Origin: Bacteroidota bacterium
GTDB lineage: Bacteria > Bacteroidota > Bacteroidia > Bacteroidales > BM520
Assembly: GCA_002748065.1 (NCBI GenBank)
Contig: PDRJ01000029.1
Span: forward strand, 1 to 64,000
Direction: 5' to 3'
DNA length: 64,000 nt
Shown: positions 42,224 to 50,066 of the stretch, in pieces
Numbering within the stretch: position 1 is the first letter of the stretch
Layout: every line of letters starts with the position of its first letter
Notes under the pieces: model-generated
Database searches by the model: none
The model's input: only the letters and a program-made list of their open reading frames with translations
What the model was told of the DNA's origin: nothing
Position numbers and translations under genes: made by a program

Positions 42224-44125
42224 ATGCAACAAGGCAAGATCAATGTTCAAACTGAAAACATTTTCCCGATCATTAAGAAATTCCTCTACTCAGACCACGA
42301 AATCTTTCTGAGAGAGATCATATCCAACGCCGTTGATGCCACCCAAAAAATCAAAACGCTCTCCTCGCTCGGTAAGTACAAAGAGGAGCTTGGCGACCTC
42401 ACCATCAAAGTGGCTGTTGACAAAGAGGCTAAGACCATAACGGTCACAGACCGCGGAATCGGCATGAATCAGGAAGAAGTTGACAAATATATCAACCAAA
42501 TTGCTTTCAGTAGTGCGGAGGACTTTGTAAAAAAATTCAAGGCGAAAAGCGAAGCTGAGATGAATGCCATTATTGGCCATTTTGGGCTAGGTTTCTACTC
42601 CTCCTTCATGGTCTCCGACAAGGTTACCATCGATACCAAAACCTATAAAAAGGGAGGCGCTACCAAACCGGTTCACTGGGAGTGTGACGGCAGCCCCAAC
42701 TACACCCTTAGCGAGGGCACACACGACGATCGCGGAACCAGAATCACCATGCACATTGCAGAGGATGCCGCAGAGTTCCTGGATGATTATAAAATCCAAC
42801 AACTACTCACCAAATATTGTAAGTTCCTCCCCGTCCCCATCGAATTTGGCACGGAAACCAAAACACGAGAGATTGAAGGCGAAAAGGATGAAGAGGGCAA
42901 CCCCAAAACAGAGACCTATACCGTCCCAAGAATCATCAACAATCCGGATCCGGCTTGGAAGAAAACACCTACTTCACTCAAGGACGAAGATTATAAAGCC
43001 TTCTACCATCAACTCTACCCCACCGTTTTTGACGAACCTCTCTTCAACATCCACCTGAACGTAGACTATCCCTTTAACCTCACCGGTATTCTTTACTTCC
43101 CCAAGGTAAAGAACAAGATTGAAGTACAAAAGGAGAAGATTCAACTCTATTGTAACCAAGTGTTTGTAACCGATGAGGTAAACGGTATTGTTCCGGATTT
43201 CCTTACCCTGCTACACGGGGTAATCGACTCTCCCGACATCCCCCTCAACGTCTCCAGGAGCTATCTTCAGAGCGATGCTAGCGTCAAAAAGATATCCAAC
43301 CATATCATGAAAAAGGTATCAGACAAATTGGAAGATATCTTTAAAAACCAACGGGAAGAGTTTGAAGCAAAATGGGACGATATCCGCGTATTTATCCAAT
43401 ACGGAATGATCTCCGAGGCCAAATTTAACGATCGGGCCAAGAAGTTTGCACTACTCAAAAATACCGAGGGAAAGTATTTCACTCTGGAGGAGTACAAAGC
43501 CCACGTAGAGAAGACACAAAAGGACAAGGAGAATAAGCTTGTTTACCTCTACACCACCAACACCGAAGAGCAACATACCTACATCAGTGCGGCCAAAGAG
43601 AAAGGATATGATGTGCTGGTATTTGATGGTGTCATCGACAACCACTTCATCAACAGCCTGGAACAGCAGTTGGAAGAGACCTCCTTCAAACGTGTAGATG
43701 CGGACATCATCGACAAACTCATTGAAAAGGAGGAGAATCAACCCTCAAAACTTACAGAGGAGGAGATCAATACCCTTAAACCACTCTTTGAGATAGGATT
43801 AGAGAAGACACAGTTTGAGGTAAAAACGGAGAATCTCAGCGAAACGGATATGCCGGTCATCATCACCCAAAATGAATTTATGCGCCGCATGAAAGATATG
43901 GCAAAAATTGGAGGCGGCATGGATTACATGGGAAATATGCCAGACAACTACACCCTTGTGGTAAACACCAATCACCCACTCATGGGGAAAATCCTGAACC
44001 TCAACGAAGAGACAGAGCGGGAAGCTCTGGTCAAACAGGTGCGCGACCTGGCCTTTTTAGCACATAACCTACTCAAGGGAGAAGCGTTAAATGATTTTGT
44101 AAAACGATCCGTTAACCTTCTGTAA
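42224..44125 (+). CDS. htpG: Molecular chaperone HtpG (Hsp90)
   Basis: A 633-residue Hsp90. The GHKL ATPase domain shows EIFLREIISNAVDA (Glu and Asn), ITVTDRGIGMNQEEVDKYI and IIGHFGLGFYSSFMVSD. The middle domain has YFPKVKNKIEVQKEKIQLYC and the catalytic-loop region NVSRSYLQSD. The C-terminal dimerisation domain ends normally. A slightly acidic linker (KTREIEGEKDEEGNPKTE) connects the N and middle domains. Cytosolic ATP-dependent chaperone. Monocistronic with a strong hairpin 40 bases after the stop. Confidence 0.97.
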   Translation: MQQGKINVQTENIFPIIKKFLYSDHEIFLREIISNAVDATQKIKTLSSLGKYKEELGDLTIKVAVDKEAKTITVTDRGIGMNQEEVDKYINQIAFSSAEDFVKKFKAKSEAEMNAIIGHFGLGFYSSFMVSDKVTIDTKTYKKGGATKPVHWECDGSPNYTLSEGTHDDRGTRITMHIAEDAAEFLDDYKIQQLLTKYCKFLPVPIEFGTETKTREIEGEKDEEGNPKTETYTVPRIINNPDPAWKKTPTSLKDEDYKAFYHQLYPTVFDEPLFNIHLNVDYPFNLTGILYFPKVKNKIEVQKEKIQLYCNQVFVTDEVNGIVPDFLTLLHGVIDSPDIPLNVSRSYLQSDASVKKISNHIMKKVSDKLEDIFKNQREEFEAKWDDIRVFIQYGMISEAKFNDRAKKFALLKNTEGKYFTLEEYKAHVEKTQKDKENKLVYLYTTNTEEQHTYISAAKEKGYDVLVFDGVIDNHFINSLEQQLEETSFKRVDADIIDKLIEKEENQPSKLTEEEINTLKPLFEIGLEKTQFEVKTENLSETDMPVIITQNEFMRRMKDMAKIGGGMDYMGNMPDNYTLVVNTNHPLMGKILNLNEETEREALVKQVRDLAFLAHNLLKGEALNDFVKRSVNLL

Positions 44126-44165
44126 GAAAAAAGAATTATCCACTTTATCCTTAAAAAGTGTTAGT

Positions 44166-44193
44166 CATGGAGGCAGCGTAAGCTGCCTCCATG
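44166..44193. terminator. Perfect hairpin after htpG, possible terminator
   Basis: CATGGAGGCAGC-GTAA-GCTGCCTCCATG: 12 perfect base pairs closed by a GTAA tetraloop. No T tract follows, so it may be an RNA-stabilising 3' end or terminator of unusual type. Confidence 0.45.
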
Positions 44194-44211
44194 AACAAAA
44201 GAGATCTAAAC

Positions 44212-44363
44212 AGCGTCTGTCTATAACGTCCGACTTCTTCGTGATGCTTGGCTTCCAAAGGGTCATTTACCTCCGTAAACGCCCCTATTTCAGCCTTCGC
44301 AAGCCTCGAATTCGAACGTTCTGTACAGCCTCTTCTCAAAACACTAACTTTATGAACAGAGAC
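44212..44363 (+). repeat. Dispersed MITE-like repeat, copy G
   Basis: Left AGCGTCTGTCTATAACGTCCGAC, right AACTTTATGAACAG, core intact. It ends about eight bases before the LemA start codon, so it forms most of the lemA 5' region. Confidence 0.82.
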
Positions 44364-44371
44364 GAAATAAG

Positions 44372-44956
44372 ATGAAAAAGAGAAATATCGTTGTTATCAT
44401 TGTCATCGCAGCCATTATTGCCATCTGGAGTACCAACGCCTACAACAGCTTGGTGAGTGCAGAGGAGGGTGTGGAAGCCCAATGGGCTCAGGTGGAGAAC
44501 GTCTATCAGCGTCGTGCCGACCTCATTCCCAACTTGGTCAATACCGTGAAAGGGTATGCCGACTTTGAACAACAGACCTTAACCAAGGTAGTCGAAGCAC
44601 GCGCCAAGGCCACCTCCATCAACGTGGACCCCACCCACATCTCCCAAGAGGGCATTGCCAGGTTCCAGGCAGCCCAGGAGCAACTTAGCGGTGCCCTATC
44701 CCGACTTCTCGTTACCATTGAGAAATACCCTGAATTGAAAGCCAACCAAAACTTTCTGGAGCTACAAGCACAACTGGAGGGTACGGAGAATAGAATTACC
44801 GTAGAACGAAATAAGTTCAACGAGAAGGCTCGAAGCTATAACACCTCCATTCGCCGTTTTCCCAAGAAGATCTTTGCAAACCTATTCGACTTTGAGCGAA
44901 AAGGGTACTTCAAAGCCAAAGAGGGGTCGGAAGAGCCCCCCACCGTAACCTTTTAA
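44372..44956 (+). CDS. LemA family protein
   Basis: A 194-residue protein with an N-terminal membrane helix (about 5-22) and a helical LemA domain: YNSLVSAEEGVEAQWAQVEN, YQRRADLIPNLVNTVKGYA and the C-terminal RNKFNEKARSYNTSIRRFPK are signatures. The bulk is predicted on the extracytoplasmic side. Function is unknown. It heads a gene set with two TPM-domain proteins, a very common bacterial association. The promoter, if any, must lie in or before repeat copy G. Confidence 0.92.
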   Translation: MKKRNIVVIIVIAAIIAIWSTNAYNSLVSAEEGVEAQWAQVENVYQRRADLIPNLVNTVKGYADFEQQTLTKVVEARAKATSINVDPTHISQEGIARFQAAQEQLSGALSRLLVTIEKYPELKANQNFLELQAQLEGTENRITVERNKFNEKARSYNTSIRRFPKKIFANLFDFERKGYFKAKEGSEEPPTVTF

Positions 44957-44969
44957 TCCCCCATAAACC

Positions 44970-45425
44970 ATGGCTAAACCTAAACCAGCAGTAGATTTTT
45001 TCAGTAGCAACGAAAAGGAGATGATCAAGCAGGCGATCATGAATGCAGAGCTTGACACCTCCGGGGAGATCAGGGTACACATTGAAAACCAGTGCTCCGG
45101 AGATGTAATGGAGCGAGCGGCCTTTGTCTTCAACAGGCTGAATATGCACAAGACAGAGAAGCGAAACGGCATTCTATTCTATTTGGCGATTCACCATCGG
45201 AAATTTGCCATCATCGGAGATCAGGGGATCAACGCAGTGGTGCCGGAGAACTATTGGGACCGTATCAAGGCCAACATGGTAGAGAAATTTGCCGAGGGGG
45301 ACTTTTGCAATGGCCTAACCGACGCCATCCTTGACACGGGGGTACAACTAAAAAAACACTTCCCCTACCAGAGCAACGATATCAACGAACTTTCCGACGA
45401 GATCTCCTTTGGAGAGGAGCAATAA
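44970..45425 (+). CDS. TPM domain protein, short (TLP18.3/Psb32/MOLO-1 type)
   Basis: A 151-residue protein consisting almost only of a TPM domain: TSGEIRVHIENQCSGD, AAFVFNRLNMHKTEKRNGILFYL and FAIIGDQGINAVVPENYW. There is no signal peptide or membrane helix, so it is apparently cytosolic, in contrast to its neighbour. It follows lemA by 13 bases and precedes the secreted TPM protein by 45 bases. The pair of TPM proteins after LemA suggests a shared membrane-linked complex; activity is unproven. Confidence 0.85.
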   Translation: MAKPKPAVDFFSSNEKEMIKQAIMNAELDTSGEIRVHIENQCSGDVMERAAFVFNRLNMHKTEKRNGILFYLAIHHRKFAIIGDQGINAVVPENYWDRIKANMVEKFAEGDFCNGLTDAILDTGVQLKKHFPYQSNDINELSDEISFGEEQ

Positions 45426-45470
45426 CAGGATCATCAAGAGGGCGATAAAAAAACAGATAACCACCAAACT

Positions 45471-46274
45471 ATGAAACACATACGTTTACTCTTTCTGGGA
45501 GTCATCGTCTCGTTGGGACTTTTTGCAACGGAGATCCCCGACCGTCCGGTACCGCCACGGTTGGTCAATGACCTGGCCAACCTCTTATCCCCCAACGAAG
45601 AGCAACAGCTGGAACGCTATTTGGTAGATTTTGCACGAGGCACCTCCACACAGATTGTGGTCGTCACAGTTCCCTCCCTAAATGGGATGGACAAGGCGAA
45701 TTTCACCTACCAGTTGGGCGAAAAATGGGGCATAGGACAATCGGACAAAGACAATGGAGCTGTTATGATGATCAAGCCCAAAGTGAAAGGCGACAAAGGA
45801 GAAGCTTTTATCGCCACAGGATACGGTCTGGAGGGGGTCATTCCCGATGCCATTGCCAAACGTATTGTGGAACACGAGATGATTCCGGCCTTCAAGCAGA
45901 ACGACTATGCAACGGGAATCGCCTCCGGCTTGGAGGTGATGACTGCATTGGCCCGGGGGGAGTACCCTTACGAGGAGTACCAATCCCGTACAGCGGGAAG
46001 AGGAGGTACTCTCACCTTCTTTCCCGTCCTCCTTTTCCTTATCTTCTACTTCCTTTTTCTGAGCCGACGCGGCCGTTACTACAACGCCGGTGGCAGACGA
46101 AGCCGCCTCCCCTTTTGGTTAATCCTATGGGGGCTAAACAGCGGACGCAGCGGCTCCAGCGGCTTCTGGAATGACTTTAATTCAGGGAGCGGCTCCTTTG
46201 GAGGAGGCGGCAGTGGATTTGGAGGATTCGGTGGCGGCTCTTTCGGTGGCGGGGGTGCCGGTGGATCCTGGTAA
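45471..46274 (+). CDS. TPM domain membrane protein, YgcG type, glycine-rich tail
   Basis: A 267-residue protein: signal peptide (HIRLLFLGVIVSLGLFA), extracytoplasmic TPM domain (VNDLANLLSPNEEQQLERYL, TSTQIVVVTVPSL, FIATGYGLEGVIPD), one membrane helix (TFFPVLLFLIFYFLFL), then a Gly/Ser-rich tail (GGGGSGFGGFGGGSFGGGG). This is the standard YgcG architecture. The low-complexity tail after the helix would face the cytosol. Last gene of the lemA set. Confidence 0.9.
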   Translation: MKHIRLLFLGVIVSLGLFATEIPDRPVPPRLVNDLANLLSPNEEQQLERYLVDFARGTSTQIVVVTVPSLNGMDKANFTYQLGEKWGIGQSDKDNGAVMMIKPKVKGDKGEAFIATGYGLEGVIPDAIAKRIVEHEMIPAFKQNDYATGIASGLEVMTALARGEYPYEEYQSRTAGRGGTLTFFPVLLFLIFYFLFLSRRGRYYNAGGRRSRLPFWLILWGLNSGRSGSSGFWNDFNSGSGSFGGGGSGFGGFGGGSFGGGGAGGSW

Positions 46275-46428
46275 CCAACCTACTAAAAAGGGAAAGAACA
46301 GGGAATTAACATCTCTCTTTTACCCTCTACCGGGAACCTTCAAAACCTTGTTCGTTTTTAGAAATACCACCCGGGGCAAATCGTAAACATAAGAGAGGGT
46401 TTTATCACACCCAACGGCCTATTTTCAC

Positions 46429-46436
46429 TACCTTTG
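46429..46436 (+). promoter_or_regulatory. -7 element TACCTTTG for the GluR0-like gene
   Basis: Perfect TAnnTTTG overlapping the ORF-track start (46434), so translation should begin at 46467, 30 bases downstream. Confidence 0.65.
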
Positions 46437-46466
46437 CCCCCAATCGGACAAAAAACACGACGAAAA

Positions 46467-47534
46467 ATGCTTCATCGAATTACCCTTATTTTAGGACTGC
46501 TCCTACTCACGTTAAATGTTGCTTTTTCCCATGATACCTTAAGGGTCGCCTACAGCATAGAACCTCCTTTTGTGGTTAAATCCAAAAATGGGACCCTTTC
46601 CGGTCCCTCCGTATGGCTATGGGAAAATATTGCCAAAGAAAACAATCTCACATATAAGTATCAGGAGATGTCCTTAGACAACCTTCTAAAATCACTCAAA
46701 AACAACGATATAGACGTCAGCCTATCCCCCTTAACAATAACTGCAGAACGATACAAAACCATTAATTTTACCTCACCATACCATATCGAACATGCCTCTC
46801 TATTAGAGCGTAGCATCTCATCACTTCAAAAATCCCGACAGTTTATAAAATCGTTCTTCTCCATCAATTTTTTGCGCGCCCTGGGAGCTCTTGCATTTAT
46901 CATTCTTGTGTTTGGCGTGCTCATCTGGTTCTTTGAACGCAAAAAAAACAGGGAGGAGTTTCACTATGGCATAAAAGGAATTTGGGAAGGTTTTTGGTGG
47001 TCGGCCGTCACCATGACCACCGTTGGATATGGCGACAAATCCCCAAAGACGGTAGGAGGAAGAGTTATTTCACTCATTTGGATGTTTACCGCCGTTATTA
47101 TTATCTCCGGTTTTACCGCAGGAATCGCATCGTCGCTCACCGTGAATAATATCAGCTCTTCGCATGATGAAATCACCGATTTTAAGCATAAAAACCTGGG
47201 GGCCATCGAAGGCTCTGCAACCAATGAGTGGTTAAGAAACAACTTTTTCACCCAAAAAAAAGAGTTTGTAACCATTGATGAAGCACTCCGTGCGCTGAAT
47301 GCAAAAGAGATCGATGCCATCGCATACGACCATGCCTTACTACATTGCGTGATGAAAAGCGATACCCTCTCGCGATATCAACTAATAGATATTAAGTATA
47401 ACCCTCAGTTTTACGCCTTCGGGTTGAGTAAAAAATTGCCGGAAGAACTTGTCAAATCCATTAATTACTCCATGTTGTCGAATATTGAAAAAATGGATTG
47501 GAAGATACTACTTTCAGAAAATGGATTGAAATAA
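46467..47534 (+). CDS. Prokaryotic ionotropic glutamate receptor-like channel (GluR0 type)
   Basis: A 355-residue protein in which a solute-binding domain is split by a K+-channel pore. After a signal peptide (1-22), lobe S1 spans about 23-125 and includes SPLTITAERYKTINFTSPY, with Arg95 where ligand-binding Arg is expected. TM1 is about 137-156, the pore helix and selectivity filter TMTTVGYGD lie at about 182-190, and TM2 at 198-222. Lobe S2 follows (GAIEGSATNEWL, DAIAYDHALL with Asp288 in the amino-group position). TVGYGD predicts K+ selectivity as in Synechocystis GluR0; the single-pore, two-TM layout lacks the eukaryotic M4. The ligand is probably an amino acid but is not determined. Confidence 0.88.
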   Translation: MLHRITLILGLLLLTLNVAFSHDTLRVAYSIEPPFVVKSKNGTLSGPSVWLWENIAKENNLTYKYQEMSLDNLLKSLKNNDIDVSLSPLTITAERYKTINFTSPYHIEHASLLERSISSLQKSRQFIKSFFSINFLRALGALAFIILVFGVLIWFFERKKNREEFHYGIKGIWEGFWWSAVTMTTVGYGDKSPKTVGGRVISLIWMFTAVIIISGFTAGIASSLTVNNISSSHDEITDFKHKNLGAIEGSATNEWLRNNFFTQKKEFVTIDEALRALNAKEIDAIAYDHALLHCVMKSDTLSRYQLIDIKYNPQFYAFGLSKKLPEELVKSINYSMLSNIEKMDWKILLSENGLK

Positions 47535-47580
47535 AAAAGTATCTTTCTTGGAACAAATACTGGATAAATCCCCTAAAATC

Positions 47581-48210
47581 ATGGAAAGAGGTGGTAATAT
47601 TTTCCCGGAAATAGCACAAATAATCAACCATTTAGATCAAAAAAACATTTCCAAAGAGCGTAAAGCGGCCCTACAGCCACTAATCGACTTTATGCAGTCG
47701 AAAGTTGCAAAGAACCAAACGATCCGATTGAACTTTATCTGTACCCATAACTCACGAAGAAGCCATCTCTCACAGGTCTGGGCACAAACAATGGGGCATT
47801 ACTTTCGAATGCAAAACATCTATTGCTATTCGGGAGGGACAACGGCAACAGCACTCTATCCCATGGTGGTGAAGACCCTACAAAATGTGGGTTTCCGGAT
47901 TCATCGGATTTCAACGGGTGACAACCCTGTTTATCACATCAAATATGCAAGCAACGAGCATCCTATCATTGGTTTTTCCAAAAAGTGGGAAGATGAGTTC
48001 AATCCCAGGTCCGAGTTTGCCGCCATTATGACCTGCCATTCGGCTCATGAGATGTGCCCCTCCATCCCCGGTGCAGAAAAACGGATCCCTCTTATTTTTG
48101 AAGACCCCAAAGCATTCGACAACACGCCCCAACAGGCAGAGAAATACCGCGAAAGAAGCTTGCAGATCGCCACGGAGCTCTACTATGTATTCTCACAGTT
48201 AGAGGGGTAA
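47581..48210 (+). CDS. ArsC/low-molecular-weight protein tyrosine phosphatase-like protein
   Basis: About 209 residues from ATG 47581 (an upstream in-frame TTG at 47548 is the track start). The phosphate loop is CTHNSRRS in LNFICTHNSRRSHLSQ, matching CxxNSxRS of thioredoxin-type arsenate reductases, and MTCHSAHEMCPSIPGAEKR carries the two further cysteines expected of ArsC. It could reduce arsenate or dephosphorylate proteins; Bacteroidota relatives are often called protein-tyrosine phosphatases. No arsenite pump or ArsR is nearby. It follows the GluR0-like gene by 46 bases and may be co-transcribed with it. Confidence 0.82.
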   Translation: MERGGNIFPEIAQIINHLDQKNISKERKAALQPLIDFMQSKVAKNQTIRLNFICTHNSRRSHLSQVWAQTMGHYFRMQNIYCYSGGTTATALYPMVVKTLQNVGFRIHRISTGDNPVYHIKYASNEHPIIGFSKKWEDEFNPRSEFAAIMTCHSAHEMCPSIPGAEKRIPLIFEDPKAFDNTPQQAEKYRERSLQIATELYYVFSQLEG

Positions 48211-48242
48211 ACAAACAACCAAAAGCGTCTTCATTTTTTTAC

Positions 48243-48285
48243 AAAAAAAATGGATGCCACTTCCTTTGGTATCCATTTTACGAAC
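48243..48285. terminator. Terminator hairpin after the ArsC-like gene
   Basis: AAAATGGATGCC / GGTATCCATTTT stem (one G-T) with a nine-base loop. An eight-A run precedes it, so it could also terminate minus-strand transcription of the SGNH gene. Confidence 0.65.
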
Positions 48286-48352
48286 TTAAACAGTTCAACG
48301 TTCCTAAACCTATACGTTGAAATAAATCCACTACCTTCGGTTCCCTGCCCAG

Positions 48353-48472
48353 AGGCTGTACAGAAAGTCCGACTTCTTCCTCACGCTTGTCTTCCAAAAG
48401 ATCATTTACCTTAGTAAACGCACCTATTTCAGCCTTCGCAAGCCTCGAATTCGAACGTTATAGACGGACCCT
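48353..48472 (+). repeat. Dispersed MITE-like repeat, copy H
   Basis: Begins GAGGCTGTACAGAAAGTCCGAC and ends CGAACGTTATAGACGGACC, so the right terminal segment (ACGCTGACTTTATGGACAG) is replaced by a shorter inverted end. It is preceded by AATCCACTACCTTCGGTTC, which recurs at 50016-50035. Confidence 0.75.
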
Positions 48473-48569
48473 ACCTCTTTATGGCATGTAAGAATCTCTT
48501 TTGTATACAAACCTGCTATTGGAGAGCTACAATCCATCGTCAGGAGTGATTATCTCCAATCATTTTTAT

Positions 48570-49856
48570 TTACAGAATGATCTTCTTTGAAAAAGAACCC
48601 CCATAAGCATCTGTAAATCTAACAATTATAGGAATATTTGATGATTGATGAACCTCCAATCGGTTCCTTTCAACCGTTGAATATTTTCCCAAAAACATAC
48701 CCAAGTTGTTAAAAACCTCAACACGAATAACATCCTCTAATCCTTCAAAAACAACAGATTGGTGGTTTATCACCTTTATGGTAACATGCGAATCATTTAA
48801 CGTATTTATTCCTGTTATTACCCCTATGGAGTGTACTACAGAGTCGGAAAAACAAGTGTTGGAAGCAATGAGTTTAACATCAAAAATACCACTGTCAAAA
48901 TGATGTTCGGGATTCTCTTCTTCGGAAGTACTTTCGTCATCAAAGAACCATTTTACGGCAGTTTCATTGACAGACTGGTTAAAAAAGCTAACCTCATTCC
49001 CAGAGATGGTATAATCAAAATTGGCCAAAACTGATTGACCATAAATGAAGTAATTATCCCGATTCATGACAAAGGTGTTATTACTGTATTCATCCTCGAA
49101 GATATATTCAAAATCTTCGCTAAAAATCGAATTAGCCACCGACTGTAAGTATAGCGCTTTATCCTCTTCCAAACCATTATAGAAAGAGGCATTCACAGGC
49201 TCTTTAAAGATGCTGTAATATATCACACAAGCCGAAAGGTAGCTTCCATATGGAGAGGGGTGGCTCCCATCACTTGAAAATAAATCAATCTCATTCATCA
49301 TCCCATCTTCGCGTGCCATACGCCAAGCAATGCCAACCGGACTAATAGAGGCCTCATTTTGCTCCGTCATCATATAGTATCCTGCCAGAAGGCGGTCGTT
49401 CATCTCCTCAAAAGAACAAACAGGAGGCCACACTTGACAGTTTTGCTGGTCACCATTCTTTCGCCCCCAGGTTTCAAAAAACAGAATCTCTGCACAAGGG
49501 TTATATGCTTTGATAGTGTCGGATAATATCTTAGCATAAGGGAAAACCTCAACTTCCATTTGACCGATAGGCCAAGACGGTTCCTGACTTTGGGCTTGTA
49601 AAACAACAAAATCCCAAGAACCTTCTTTTATCTTGTTCATGGAGGTAACACTATTTGCATGATCTATTAAGCGATACCCTCCCGGTGTATTTTGATCTGT
49701 TATCAAAGAATATTCATTCGCATTGGCTAAACCGGATAAGATCATTGGTAAATCATTCACATAAGTATAACTATTACCCAAAAAGAGAACCTTAACCTCC
49801 TGAGCATAACCACCTAAGAAAAAGAGGATTATAACACAAATTATTCCTATTCTCAT
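48570..49856 (-). CDS. Secreted SGNH/GDSL hydrolase with PKD-like and T9SS sorting domains
   Basis: About 428 residues from MRIGIICVIILFFLGGYAQ (signal peptide). Block I is VLFLGNSYTYVND with the nucleophile Ser; the catalytic Asp-His pair is in SSDGSHPSPYGSY. After the hydrolase (about 20-270), a PKD-like region (VKWFFDDESTSEEENPEHHF, DVKLIASNTCF) leads to a C-terminal sorting domain (VFNNLGMFLGKYSTVERNRL, SFSKKIIL). It is probably a surface or secreted esterase acting on acylated glycans. The sequence is somewhat AT-richer than neighbours. The longer ORF-track start is not supported. Confidence 0.83.
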   Translation of the reverse strand: MRIGIICVIILFFLGGYAQEVKVLFLGNSYTYVNDLPMILSGLANANEYSLITDQNTPGGYRLIDHANSVTSMNKIKEGSWDFVVLQAQSQEPSWPIGQMEVEVFPYAKILSDTIKAYNPCAEILFFETWGRKNGDQQNCQVWPPVCSFEEMNDRLLAGYYMMTEQNEASISPVGIAWRMAREDGMMNEIDLFSSDGSHPSPYGSYLSACVIYYSIFKEPVNASFYNGLEEDKALYLQSVANSIFSEDFEYIFEDEYSNNTFVMNRDNYFIYGQSVLANFDYTISGNEVSFFNQSVNETAVKWFFDDESTSEEENPEHHFDSGIFDVKLIASNTCFSDSVVHSIGVITGINTLNDSHVTIKVINHQSVVFEGLEDVIRVEVFNNLGMFLGKYSTVERNRLEVHQSSNIPIIVRFTDAYGGSFSKKIIL

Positions 49857-50022
49857 GATTAACTGTTTAAAAGAGTATAAGACATCCACCCCGTGACTTG
49901 CGAAGTTAATATTTCTTAAAAAAGGGACAATGAACACAGGAAATAAAATTCAACGCCTAAGAATCGACAAAAGAAATAAGGAAAGATCTTTACCTTAAGG
50001 TTTATCCAAGGAAGAAATCCAC

Positions 50023-50030
50023 TACCTTTG
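50023..50030 (+). promoter_or_regulatory. -7 element TACCTTTG for the CotH-type gene
   Basis: Perfect TAnnTTTG, 20 bases before the ATG at 50051. Confidence 0.6.
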
Positions 50031-50042
50031 ATTCTCTATCTA

Positions 50043-50066
50043 GCGACTTTATGGACAGACACTATC
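50043..50066 (+). repeat. Residual stub of the dispersed repeat, copy K
   Basis: TAGCGACTTTATGGACAGACACTA looks like the first five bases of the left end (TAGCG) fused to the complete right terminal repeat, as expected after internal deletion. It contains the ATG at 50051. Confidence 0.6.

Noticed and set aside
44151-44339. 62-codon minus-strand ORF
   Set aside because: It lies in repeat copy G and the hairpin; similar short ORFs appear in other copies simply because the repeat is the same (for example 2161-2373).
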